Positions 8,084-15,642 of a stretch of 40,512 bases of DNA are shown piece after piece. Numbering within the stretch: position 1 is the first letter of the stretch; the number at the start of each line of letters is the position of its first letter. The position numbers were made by a program, and so were the translations under genes. Source of the DNA: Streptomyces pilosus (GTDB lineage: Bacteria > Actinomycetota > Actinomycetes > Streptomycetales > Streptomycetaceae); assembly GCF_014649835.1 (NCBI RefSeq), contig NZ_BMTU01000024.1:1-40512 (forward strand), read 5' to 3'. Below the pieces are notes generated by a model. The model did not search any database and was not told the DNA's origin. It was given only the letters and a program-made list of their open reading frames with translations.

Positions 8084-8410
8084 GTGGAAGACGAACCCCT
8101 CGAACAATGGGCAGCACGCCGTGAGGAGCGCCGCCCCAGGCCCGGGGAGCGTCAGGCGGTACCTCTCGGCGAACAGCCGCACGGGGCCCACGTCGCCCCT
8201 GACGCGCCGCGCGGCATCCAGGAGTGGGACGGGCACCAGTGGGCTCCGGCCGGCGTCGCCGAGGACCGCGCGGCCGCCACGGACGAGACAAGCGGGGAGG
8301 ACGCGGTCAACCGAGCCGAGCGGGTCCCACTGCCCCAGCTCGGCAAGCTGCCTACGATGCCGCAACCATTTCGACCGACAGTGCCATGGCATCGACCTGA
8401 CACCTCCTGA
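8084..8410 (+). CDS. DUF6087-like small protein
   Basis: A 108-residue hydrophilic protein. The opening EDEPLEQWAARREERRP, then GAHVAPDAPRGIQEWDGHQW and RVPLPQLGKL, match what I recall of the DUF6087 family in Streptomyces; its function is unknown. The GTG start at 8084 has GGAGGG (8070-8075) 8 nt upstream. It lies 72 nt downstream of tgmC on the same strand and may be the last gene of the graspetide operon. The final ~15 residues look less conserved, so the native end may have been altered by the decayed DNA that follows. Confidence 0.65.
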   Translation: MEDEPLEQWAARREERRPRPGERQAVPLGEQPHGAHVAPDAPRGIQEWDGHQWAPAGVAEDRAAATDETSGEDAVNRAERVPLPQLGKLPTMPQPFRPTVPWHRPDTS

Positions 8411-8498
8411 ACCACCCAACCGCTGCGCCCCCAAGCCCTCCCGGCACGAGGGCGCACCCGTTGGGGTGTAACAGAACACGGCCGTTGACGTCCCGGGA

Positions 8499-9053
8499 GT
8501 GAAGGCGGTTGCGCTTTGTGCCAACCCCGCAAGGATCCGGAGGAACGGTAACGGCAGCGACAGCCCCCTCTCGCCCGAAACCGGCCGCTCTCATCTGCAG
8601 GAGAGCCTGTTCGCCTGGCTCGCCCCCGAGCCAGGCCCCCGGGCCCCCGGCCCCGGAACCTCCCGAGCCTGCGGCTGTGGCCGAGACGAAGACGCTCCGG
8701 CATTCCGACCCCGAAGCCCCCCGGCGCCGCCCATACCGGAGGAGAAGCCGGACCTGTCCCACGCATGGGTCACCGCCGCCGAGGTCGAGGTGACACCGAA
8801 GACCGCGCGCGTCGCCGACTTCCGCGCCAGCTTCAAGGCAGTCTTGCCGACGCGGGGGCGTGCCGCGGGCGCGGGCGGTACGGTCCCGCTCAGCCCTATC
8901 CTCCCCGCCGACACGAGGGTGTTCCGCCTGACGGGAACTCGGTGCTCCTGTCCGCCCGAGCCCCCGCTCTTGATCGCCGTGCGGCGTCGGCCGGCTCGGG
9001 CGCGAGCAGCTGCTCGTGCCGGACGACGTCGTACGCCCGGCCTCGCACGGTGA
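8499..9053 (+). CDS. possible coding remnant, unknown
   Basis: A 184-residue open frame of uncertain reality. Only the stretch encoding KPDLSHAWVTAAEVEVTP and VADFRASFKAVLPTRGR (about 8746-8860) shows the strong G/C third-position bias of real Streptomyces genes. The sequence on either side is low-complexity Pro/Ala/Arg and overlaps, on the opposite strand, a better-supported broken gene. It may be a fragment of a longer, decayed protein. No family is recognised and no good ribosome-binding site is seen. Confidence 0.25.
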   Translation: MKAVALCANPARIRRNGNGSDSPLSPETGRSHLQESLFAWLAPEPGPRAPGPGTSRACGCGRDEDAPAFRPRSPPAPPIPEEKPDLSHAWVTAAEVEVTPKTARVADFRASFKAVLPTRGRAAGAGGTVPLSPILPADTRVFRLTGTRCSCPPEPPLLIAVRRRPARARAAARAGRRRTPGLAR

Positions 9054-9401
9054 CGGGAGCGGAGCCCATCTTCTTACGGCAGTGCCGGCAAAGGCGATCC
9101 GTTTGTACTGCAACGACACACGCGGTATCTCCCACTCCCCCGGCTCCAGGTCCACGGGTCGGGACGCGGCCGGGGGCTCGGGCCGACCGGTGGCTGCCGG
9201 TCGGGGACATGGCGAGCGCCGGTGGTCGGAGGTGAGGTCGGCCAGCGACCAGCGGACGGAACAGAGGCAGTACGCCGGGTACGCCGGCATCCGGCCACGC
9301 AGTGGCTTCGGCTCGCTGGTGTCCACGCAACGCATGGCGAGCACGGCGTCCACGATGTCCTCGTCCAGGTTCGGCTCGCTGACACAGGCCGGGTTCGACA
9401 A
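8896..9401 (-). pseudogene. frameshifted hypothetical gene
   Basis: Two adjoining minus-strand frames each show clear codon bias but must be joined by a frameshift. The upstream part (about 9401-9110) reads SEPNLDEDIVDAVLAMRC, then LRGRMPAYPAYCLCSVRWSL and DLEPGEWEIPRVSLQYKRIA. The downstream part (about 9110-8960) reads LCRHCRKKMGSAPVTVRGRA, then YDVVRHEQLLAPEP. Joined, they give a ~150-170 residue protein with a CRHC pair. The only start in the first frame is TTG at 9401; an ATG at 9417, preceded by GAGGAG, lies in another frame, suggesting a second indel at the 5' end. Family unknown. Confidence 0.45.
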
Positions 9402-9681
9402 CCGGCCTGAACATCGTCCGTACGCTCCTCGTTACTACATACGCCCTCCGTACGCAGAAAGGTCGAAGGCAGGGGGCATCCCGTGTCCGAGTTGTTCGAC
9501 GCGGTCTGCGTACCCGGTGAAGCCAGTCATGATCGGACGACCGTGCCCGGCTCGGCTTCACCACCGCCCCGGGCGGCACCGACGACGGCCGCGTACGGCT
9601 ACCTCGCCCCCATCCTCGCCCTGCCCCCGCAGTACGCCGCACGCCTCGGCCGGGCCCCTTCCTAACTACGGCGCAGGTTCC

Positions 9682-10899
9682 TTAGTTGTCGCTCAGCTGC
9701 TTGAGTGCGGTGGCGAGAACTTCATCGGCTTCGGTAAGGACTGAGCTTTCACGGAGGCGAGCGATGCGGTTCGAGTGGCCTTCGAGAAGCTGGGCAAGGT
9801 GGGTGTCTCGGCGCCTCACCTCGGCCCGGGCTGCCTCAACCTCGTCGTACGAGCGAGTAAGCCGGTCCCTCGCATGCCTGCCCCAGTCCCACGACACCTC
9901 CTCCCATCGTTCAAGCTCTTCGACTGCATCTAGCTGCTGCCCCCCTGCGGGGAGTAGGTCGTGGGTCAGCTCGTTCGGGTGCTGCTGCCGTACCTGGTAG
10001 CGGGTTTCCTCCGCCTCCACTCGGGCGCGTGTGAGGAGCCACTGGAGCTCGTCCCTTTCCGCCCGCAAGGTCTCCACCTCAGCGATCAGTTCCCGCTCAC
10101 GCTTGCGCTGAGCACGTCTGATTACCCGCAAAGCACGCCACACTGCACGCCTGTTCTGCTCACGCAGTTCCTCTAGCTCGTCACTGAGTGCCGTCAGCTG
10201 CTGGCCTAGTGCCTGCGATGTCCGCGAAAGCGCACGGAGGCGTTCTGCATAGTCGAACCGGTGCTTCGGGCCACGGATGACGCGCTCCAGCGCGACCTCC
10301 TCTGCACGCTCGATGTCGGCTCGTACGCGTTCCAAGCCGGTCCTCACCACACGCTCTTGGAGCCCCTGCCTCTCCAGCTCTGCTCGTAGTTGCCTCTCTC
10401 GTTCCTGCGCTGCGGCCAGGGCGCTGAGTGCCTCATCACGCGCGTCGATGGCCTTGTACAGGTCCGCCAACAGCGGAACCTTCTGGTACAAGGCGGGGTA
10501 ATACGAGTCCCACAGTGCCTTCTGGCTCTCGGCGCTCGGGGGGTCTGGCAGGCTGTCCGCGGCGATGTCGAGAAGGTGCTGCACCACTGGGCGCGGGGGC
10601 ATCCGCTCCCCGGCTATCGCCTTCTGCAGCGTTGTCTTAGAGACACCTGAGGCATCACGCATACGGCCATCGGTGCCCGCACGTTCCGTTCCCTCCACAC
10701 GTAGCGCGAGCTCATCAGCCATCCGCTGAATCGACCAGGCATTCCAGCGCAGCGTGCGGAGAGGATCCAACACCACCGCGCGCCAGGTGCGAAGCCACAG
10801 TTGCATCTCGGGCGACAGGTGCTTGCTCACAGGCTTCATAGGTCGGCCGGCCCGGGTTGGTGGCTCCTGACCCTCCATGCCTCGAGCGGCCCCTCTCAT
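9682..10899 (-). CDS. HTH protein with long coiled coil
   Basis: A 405-residue protein. Residues ~25-130 hold an XRE-like helix-turn-helix (MRDASGVSKTTLQKAIAGER followed by MPPRPVVQHLLDIAADSL). Residues ~150-340 are Glu/Arg/Leu heptad-rich coiled coil (for example ALAAAQERERQLRAELERQG). A shorter helical tail ends in ADEVLATALKQLSDN. The ATG at 10899 follows a G-rich ribosome-binding site (GGGGGGAATCA). The gene is divergent from a small two-helix membrane protein; similar HTH/membrane-protein pairings recur in Streptomyces accessory DNA, and another lies at 30.9-31.8 kb in this window. Role unknown: DNA binding is likely, while the coiled coil points to oligomers or a partner protein. Confidence 0.8.
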   Translation of the reverse strand: MRGAARGMEGQEPPTRAGRPMKPVSKHLSPEMQLWLRTWRAVVLDPLRTLRWNAWSIQRMADELALRVEGTERAGTDGRMRDASGVSKTTLQKAIAGERMPPRPVVQHLLDIAADSLPDPPSAESQKALWDSYYPALYQKVPLLADLYKAIDARDEALSALAAAQERERQLRAELERQGLQERVVRTGLERVRADIERAEEVALERVIRGPKHRFDYAERLRALSRTSQALGQQLTALSDELEELREQNRRAVWRALRVIRRAQRKRERELIAEVETLRAERDELQWLLTRARVEAEETRYQVRQQHPNELTHDLLPAGGQQLDAVEELERWEEVSWDWGRHARDRLTRSYDEVEAARAEVRRRDTHLAQLLEGHSNRIARLRESSVLTEADEVLATALKQLSDN

Positions 10900-11004
10900 T
10901 GATTCCCCCCGGGGACCGTCCACGGCCCCGCTTCCGCGCCAATTGGGTCGTCAGCGAGTCTCACGGACATGCCGAGCAGATCGGCCCAATGACAGGAGTC
11001 CACC

Positions 11005-11370
11005 ATGCTCGATCCCCAGCGCCCAGCGCAGAAGAATCCTGAATCCTCACCGGCACGGACGGCCCACACGGCACAGCCTCGAGTGCTGGCGGGGGCCGGC
11101 ATCGGAAGCGTCGTCGTACTGGCGGTAGTCCTGAATGGTGCTCCCGGATGGGCGGTGGTGGCGATTGTCCTTGGAGGGCTGGCCGTGGTCCTGGCACAGT
11201 CCGCACTGCATGTACTCATTCCGCAAGACTCCGGCGACCGCTTGACGTGGTGGATCAACCGGCGGGACCAGCGCTCCCGTCGCCGACAGGCACCGCGCTG
11301 CCAGCCCGGAGGCGAAGAACCGCCGCCACACCAGAGGACCTCCGATCCGGGATCCGAAGATCGGTGCTGA
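11005..11370 (+). CDS. small two-helix membrane protein
   Basis: A 121-residue protein with an AGGAG ribosome-binding site 6 nt before the ATG. Two hydrophobic helices (about residues 28-45, AGAGIGSVVVLAVVL, and 48-70, WAVVAIVLGGLAVVLAQSAL) follow a polar N-terminus. A basic cytoplasmic-type tail follows (WWINRRDQRSRRRQ). It is divergent from the HTH/coiled-coil gene, separated by ~105 bp. The last ~7 residues (from about 11350) are read from an adjoining transposase fragment, so the native C-terminus may have been replaced. No function is known. Confidence 0.7.
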   Translation: MLDPQRPAQKNPESSPARTAHTAQPRVLAGAGIGSVVVLAVVLNGAPGWAVVAIVLGGLAVVLAQSALHVLIPQDSGDRLTWWINRRDQRSRRRQAPRCQPGGEEPPPHQRTSDPGSEDRC

Positions 11371-11557
11371 GGGCACTGACTCCAGCCGGCGGCTGGGCCG
11401 ACACCGCTGGACCGTCTAAGACGCTATGGCCTGGCTCGCCGGATACCGACGCCTCCATCACCGATACGAACGCACGGCGAGCCACTGCCTGCCCTTCACC
11501 AGCAGTGCCTGCGCCCTCTTCTGCTACCGACGGCTCGTCCAAGCAGGCGACTTCTAG
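11351..11557 (+). pseudogene. IS5-type transposase 3' fragment
   Basis: The plus-strand frame reads GTDSSRRLGRHRWTV, a stop, then DAMAWLAGYRRLHHRYER and ACALFCYRRLVQAGDF. This matches the C-terminus of IS5-type DDE transposases; compare GIESSKRLGRRRWVTERTMP and WLSGYRRLSPRYER in the fragment at 32.2-32.3 kb. The catalytic-region Glu that should follow the Val is a stop codon (TAA at 11417). No inverted repeats are visible. The fragment is wedged between the small membrane protein gene and the tail of the tpg fusion and contributes the ends of both frames. Confidence 0.75.
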
Positions 11558-12194
11558 AGGCGTCGACGTACGCGAGGTGGGCGCCGCAGACGGTGCAGCG
11601 GAAGAGCATGGCGCTCGCCCCGTCGCCCAAGTGGGTCAGGAAGTGTTCAAGCTGGTTTCCGTCGCGCCAGCCGTCCAGGCGCATGTCGGCCCGCAGCTGG
11701 TCGAGGGCTTCGGGATGCGCCGCCAGCTCGGTATATCCGACTTCGCCCACGAAGGCGGCCGCGTCCTGACAGTGAACGAGCCAGTGCGGGTCCTGCCGCA
11801 CCCGGCCCTCATCCGAGGTTCCCTCGGGGCCGAATCCGAAGTAGGCGCGGCAGGAGATGATGACCCCGGCAGAAGTGCTTGCGCGCTGCCTCGCCTGTGC
11901 CCTGACCTGCGGTTGCCACTGTGACTCGGTCTCCTGCACCAAAGCCTCTTGGAGGCGCTTCTGCGGCTTCTTGGCCGCACCCGAGCGGTAGCGCTCCACC
12001 GTGCGGCGGGAGACGCCCAAGCGCTCGGCTACGGCCTTCGTGGAGCCCATCGCGCGCGTGAGGAGGAATTTCATCTGAGCTTGCGCGGATTTCGGCGCCG
12101 GACTGGTGAACAGGGCCCGTTCGGCGCGTCCAAGGCCGTAGAAGAGCTTGTGCCGGAGCAGGGCCGACGCCCTGGCGTGCTGCTGATCATCCAT
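11496..12194 (-). CDS. tpg: Tpg terminal protein fused to CbrC-family tail
   Basis: A 232-residue chimera. Residues 1-133 are the N-terminal two thirds of the telomere-protecting terminal protein Tpg, which with Tap caps and primes the ends of linear Streptomyces replicons: RALFTSPAPKSAQAQMKFLL, then the helix-turn-helix VAERLGVSRRTVERYRSG and QWQPQVRAQARQRAS, ending at GTSDEGRVR. From residue 134 (about 11795) the sequence is instead the C-terminal part of a CbrC/UPF0167-type protein: DPHWLVHCQDAAAFVGEVG, AMLFRCTVCGAHLAYVDAS. The last ~20 residues come from reading into the transposase fragment. The conserved Tpg C-terminus is missing, so terminal-protein function is unlikely. No tap gene is adjacent. 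Confidence 0.82.
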   Translation of the reverse strand: MDDQQHARASALLRHKLFYGLGRAERALFTSPAPKSAQAQMKFLLTRAMGSTKAVAERLGVSRRTVERYRSGAAKKPQKRLQEALVQETESQWQPQVRAQARQRASTSAGVIISCRAYFGFGPEGTSDEGRVRQDPHWLVHCQDAAAFVGEVGYTELAAHPEALDQLRADMRLDGWRDGNQLEHFLTHLGDGASAMLFRCTVCGAHLAYVDASRSRLLGRAVGSRRGRRHCW

Positions 12195-12738
12195 ACCGAG
12201 CAGCGTCAGGCCGGTCGCCTGTGGACAGAGGCCAGCGGCTGACCCGTGGCCGCCGCCCAGCTTCTGCAGGACCCATCCGGAGGGTCGGCGCGGTCCCAGG
12301 GCCTCACGCACCGGTAAGGGCTCCTCCGGGGGCTCGATGGGCACGGCGTCGTATGAGACGCCGTCAACGGGGCGTACCTGCTCTGGTGCGCACCCACACG
12401 CGGTACTCGGCTGGCTCCACGCCGCCCTCCGAGGTATTGGTGTAGGCCCGGCCAGGCTGTCCTGCACGCTCCAGACTGTGACGAGGCGCCAGCAGGCGCG
12501 CCGGTGCTGGAGCTGGAGCGCGCCCTGGGGCGCCGAGAAGGCCGACGTCCGGCTGTGTGCGCTGTACGGCGCGGCGGCCGCACTAGACCCCGTGCTGCGG
12601 GGCTTCGACCACATCGGCAACGACAGCTGACCTGACGTTCACTCTGCGGGATGACCTGGTGCAACAGCCGCGTACGGGTTGTGCGTCGGAGACGCAACGA
12701 GCCGCACGGGTGGGCAGGTGCACGATCAGCCTGCGGGG
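12195..12738. other. decayed coding DNA upstream of tpg
   Basis: No intact gene. On the minus strand, fragments with good codon bias occur in different frames: YTNTSEGGVEPAEYRVWVR (about 12455-12400), then EPPEEPLPVREALGPRRPSG and WVLQKLGGGHGS (about 12340-12240). On the plus strand, AEKADVRLCALYGAAAALDP followed by VLRGFDHIGNDS and a stop (12532-12630) looks like the C-terminus of a lost gene. None is recognised. The multiple frame switches indicate decay. Confidence 0.4.
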
Positions 12739-13338
12739 ATGGACAAGTTGATCGAGTTGGCGAGCACGATCGTTTCGGGGGCGTTCATCGCCGTCCTCGC
12801 GACGTGGCTGACCAACCGCTCCCGCAACCGCCAGGAGCAGCAGGCCGAGACCGGTGCCCTGCGGGTGCAGGCCGACGCGATGACGGTGGCGGTGGCGGAA
12901 CTGCAGGGCGCGGCCGCCGCCAACCGCCTGCTGTGGGAAGGCCCGCCTGAACGGGCACGGTCGTTCCTGCTGGCCGTCCTCGCCTTCGCCGGGGGCGCCG
13001 CCCGGGCCCGGATCGCCGGCGGCACAGACAACTTGAGCGGCCTGGTGGGTCTCGGGCAGGCGGCGGAACTGCTGAGCTGGGACCGACGGGCGACCAAGCA
13101 GACCGTGGCCGCCGTGCGGGAGCCGCTCGCCCGGGCTGCCGCCGCGGCGGCCCCGCTGATGCGCTACCCCGACCCGGCCGTCGCCGCCACCACCGAGCAG
13201 CTGCTGGGCGCTTGCGGGGACCTGGAGAACACGGCGCAATTGGAGGCGGCCCTGGAAGCGTTCGGGCAGGCCGTCCGCGCGGCCACCGCACCGCGCCTGT
13301 CCTGGTGGGCCCGGCAGCGCGGCGTCCCGGCGGAATGA
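12739..13338 (+). CDS. N-terminally membrane-anchored hypothetical protein
   Basis: A 199-residue protein of a type common in Streptomyces. It opens MDKLIELASTIVSGAFIAVL with a single membrane helix (about 7-24), then a short Arg/Gln-rich stretch (NRSRNRQEQQAE), then an Ala-rich helical domain (VQADAMTVAVAELQGAAAA). Most of the protein would be cytoplasmic if the N-terminus is outside. The ATG at 12739 is preceded by GCGGGG. It is convergent with the small gene at 13567; in other genomes, as I recall, a similar short Arg-rich membrane protein accompanies it. Function unknown. Confidence 0.75.
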   Translation: MDKLIELASTIVSGAFIAVLATWLTNRSRNRQEQQAETGALRVQADAMTVAVAELQGAAAANRLLWEGPPERARSFLLAVLAFAGGAARARIAGGTDNLSGLVGLGQAAELLSWDRRATKQTVAAVREPLARAAAAAAPLMRYPDPAVAATTEQLLGACGDLENTAQLEAALEAFGQAVRAATAPRLSWWARQRGVPAE

Positions 13339-13567
13339 CGGCCGGCCCCTGGCTGCCCACGGTGTCGGGGCTGCGGGTCTCCCACCACAAGATCAGCAGC
13401 GTCACGGCGCCGCTGCCCAGCTTGTAGGCGACACCCTGCAGGAATTCGCGCGGGATGTTCTGCCCCCGCTGACTGATCCAATTCCGCAAGCGGCGCACGA
13501 TGCCGGTGCGTCGCCTGACCCAGCGGAACGGGTGCTTAGGCTGGTCTTTGGCGTTACTCTCGTCCAT
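12785..13567 (-). CDS. short Arg-rich membrane protein, stop apparently lost
   Basis: Only the first ~73 codons (13567 to about 13345) look genuinely coding: RWVRRRTGIVRRLRNWISQR, then IPREFLQGVAYKLGSGAVTL and a short hydrophobic helix LLILWW. The start has AGAGGAA 7 nt upstream. Homologous small proteins usually end about here, but no stop codon is present and the frame runs on antisense through the convergent 199-residue gene to 12785. The extension is Pro/Arg/Gly-rich shadow sequence. The IS5-like element begins 65 bp upstream and probably separates the gene from its promoter. Confidence 0.5.
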   Translation of the reverse strand: MDESNAKDQPKHPFRWVRRRTGIVRRLRNWISQRGQNIPREFLQGVAYKLGSGAVTLLILWWETRSPDTVGSQGPAVIPPGRRAAGPTRTGAVRWPRGRPARTLPGPPPIAPCSPGPRKRPAAARWWRRRPGRGSASAGPPRRQPGRAAPARRPRSAWSPVGPSSAVPPPARDPPGRSSCLCRRRSGPGRRPRRRRGRPAGTTVPVQAGLPTAGGWRRPRPAVPPPPPSSRRPAPAGHRSRPAAPGGCGSGWSATSRGRR

Positions 13568-13631
13568 ACGGAGTTCCTCTCGTTACAGGCGTGCTGGAAC
13601 ACCGCGCAAGGAGCCCTCCCAACTCAGAGGT

Positions 13632-13649
13632 CTAGGGCCTGTCTGACAA
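13632..13649 (+). repeat. left inverted repeat plus CTAG duplication
   Basis: CTAGGGCCTGTCTGACAA, the exact reverse complement of 16751-16768. CTAG is probably target duplication; the transposase stop lies 5 bp further in. Confidence 0.9.
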
Positions 13650-13653
13650 ATGA

Positions 13654-14197
13654 TCACCTGGCCGCTTCACGGAGCCAGAGGATCAGGGAGGCCAGGACGA
13701 CTCCCGCGCGGTACCGGTTCGCGAGCTTGTCCAACCTGGTTGCGATCGCGCGGAACTGTTTGAGGCGAGCGAAGCATCGTTCGACCACGTTGCGGTCGCG
13801 ATAGATCTCCGTGTCGAAGACGGGTGGCCGACCACCGCGGCGCCCCCGGCGCCGACGGTTGGCCACCTGGTCGCGGCGCTCGGGGATCGTGGCAGCGATA
13901 CCCCGACGTCTCAGCAGATGACGGATGGCCCTGCTGGAATATGCCTTATCACCCAGCACACGGTCCGCTGTCGTGCGCGGACGGCCCGTGCCGGCCCGAG
14001 GAGTGCGGACCCCATTGAGGACATCGGCGAACGCTGTGGCGTCGTTGACGTTTCCGGGTGTGAGCACAATCGACAGCAACAACCCCCGGCCGTCGACGGC
14101 GAGATGGACCTTGGTGGTCAACCCGCCCCGAGACCGACCGAGTGCCTGGCACGCCTGCGAGCGGCCCGGATCTTGCAGTTCGTCCCCTTCCACGTCC
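13654..14197 (-). pseudogene. IS5-type transposase, C-terminal half
   Basis: DDE transposase catalytic half: DELQDPGRSQACQALGRSRG, then GLTTKVHLAVDGRGLLLSIV, DRVLGDKAYSSRAIRHLLRR, and the C-terminal NVVERCFARLKQFRAIATRL with the final catalytic Glu. The N-terminal half is at 15662-16004. The two halves were adjacent before the IS110 insertion and lie in different frames relative to an A4G4 tract at the junction, consistent with the frameshift expression used by many IS5-family members. Separated like this, neither half can make active transposase. Confidence 0.85.
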
Positions 14198-14199
14198 CC

Positions 14200-14439
14200 G
14201 TTACCGTTTTCGTGGCCTCGTAAGGAGGCTCCCGGCCTTCGGCCCCGGTATGACTTGAGTCCCCAGTCGAGATGATCGAAAAGGTGGTGTCGCCGGTGCC
14301 GGAGGCATTGGCAGACCGCTGATTAGAGGCACGAGCGCCGATCCCTCAGCTGGGTACGGCAGTCTCTTCGTAACGTGGATGCCGGCACGCTGATGCCGCA
14401 GGTGAGGCCGGGGGACAGGCGAGGGCGGGAGCAACGGTC
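14200..14439 (+). ncRNA. candidate IS110 bridge RNA (left-end region)
   Basis: IS110-group elements transcribe a structured bridge RNA from the non-coding left end; its two loops pair with target and donor DNA to guide recombination. This 240-bp segment is in the right place. It has hairpin potential (for example GGCC TTC GGCC near 14244) and is conserved in blocks with the left-end copy at 31738-31950: GTTACCGTTTTCGTGGCC, CCGGTATGACTT, GGCATTGGCAGACCGCTGAT and CTTCGTAACGTGGATGCCG. A CGAAAAGGTGGTG segment near 14277 resembles the minus-strand target (CGTAAAAGGGGACGTG) and might be part of a target-binding loop. Presence of the RNA is inferred. Confidence 0.5.
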
Positions 14440-15642
14440 GTGACGGACGAATTTGGCATCGACGTCTATCTGGGGCTGGATGTCGGCAAGGGCGAACATC
14501 ACGCCGCCGCCGTCAATCGCGCTGGGAAGAAGGTGTTCGACAAGCCGTTGCCCAACAGCGAGCCGAGGCTACGGGAGCTGTTCGACAAGCTGCGGGCCAA
14601 GCACGGGACCGTGCTGATGGTCGTCGACCAGCCGGCTTCCATCGGAGCCCTGCCCCTGGCAGGGGCCCGGGATGCAGGCTGCCAGGTCGCCTACTTACCC
14701 GGGCTGACCATGCGGCGGATCGCCGATCTTTACCCTGGTGAGGCCAAGACCGATGCCCGTGACGCGTTCGTCATCGCGGACGCTGCCAGAGCGATGCCCC
14801 ACACCCTGCGGGCGGTCGATCCCGCTGATGAGACGGTCGCCGAGCTCGCGGTGATCGCGGGCTTCGACGACGACCTGGCGGGCGAGTCCACCCGGATCGC
14901 CAACCGGCTCCGCGGCCTGCTCACTCAGATCCATCCGTCGCTGGAACGGGTCCTGGGCCCACGGATCCAGCACCCGGCCGTGCTCAGGCTGCTGGAGCAG
15001 TTCGGCTCCCCAGCCCAGTTCCGCAAAGCCGGAAGGCGACGACTGGTCACCCTGATACGGCCGAAGGCACCGCGGATGGCCGAGCGGCTGGTGGAGGACA
15101 TCTTCACCGCACTCGACGAACAGACCGTCGTCGTCCCGGGCACCGACGCGGCCGCGCTGATCGTCCCCAGCCTCGCCAGTTCCCTCACGTCCGTCCTTGA
15201 CCAGCGCAAACTCCTCGCCGCAAGGATCGAAGAGCTTCTGGAGGCCCACCCTCTTTCCCCGTTCCTGATCTCGATGCCCGGCATCGGGGTCAGGACCGCG
15301 GCCCGCATCCTCATCGACGTCGGTGACGGCAGCGGATTCGCCACCGCCGGCCACCTCGCCGCCTACGCCGGCCTGGCACCCGTGACCAGGAACTCCGGCT
15401 CCTCCATCCGCGGCGAACATCCGTCACGACGCGGCAACAAGCAGCTCAAACGGGCCTTCTATCTGGCCGCGTTCGCCTCGCTCTCCCAACCCGAGTCCCG
15501 TGCTTACTACGACCGGAAACGCCGCGAGGGCAAACACCACGTCGCGGCCCTCGTCGCACTCGCCCGACGCCGCATCGACGTCCTCTTCGCGATGATTCGA
15601 GACGGCACCTTCTACCAGCCGCCCACCCCTGCTACAGCTTGA
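14440..15642 (+). CDS. IS110-family transposase/recombinase
   Basis: A 400-residue recombinase. The N-terminal DEDD RuvC-like domain begins DVYLGLDVGKGEHHAAAV with catalytic Asp14 and includes VLMVVDQPASIGALPL and KTDARDAFVIADAAR. The C-terminal Tnp domain has the helix-hairpin-helix-like ISMPGIGVRTAARILIDV and the catalytic-Ser region LAPVTRNSGSSIRGEHPSRR followed by GNKQLKRAFYLAAFAS. It cuts and rejoins DNA under bridge-RNA guidance. The GTG start at 14440 follows GGGCGGGAGC. Length and motifs are complete, so it may be active; it sits in reverse orientation within the IS5-type transposase. Confidence 0.93.
   Translation: MTDEFGIDVYLGLDVGKGEHHAAAVNRAGKKVFDKPLPNSEPRLRELFDKLRAKHGTVLMVVDQPASIGALPLAGARDAGCQVAYLPGLTMRRIADLYPGEAKTDARDAFVIADAARAMPHTLRAVDPADETVAELAVIAGFDDDLAGESTRIANRLRGLLTQIHPSLERVLGPRIQHPAVLRLLEQFGSPAQFRKAGRRRLVTLIRPKAPRMAERLVEDIFTALDEQTVVVPGTDAAALIVPSLASSLTSVLDQRKLLAARIEELLEAHPLSPFLISMPGIGVRTAARILIDVGDGSGFATAGHLAAYAGLAPVTRNSGSSIRGEHPSRRGNKQLKRAFYLAAFASLSQPESRAYYDRKRREGKHHVAALVALARRRIDVLFAMIRDGTFYQPPTPATA

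Noticed and set aside
8352..9401. A 349-codon minus-strand frame as an intact gene
   Set aside because: Codon bias supports only its first ~100 codons; the rest lies antisense to the DUF6087-like gene and unrelated sequence.
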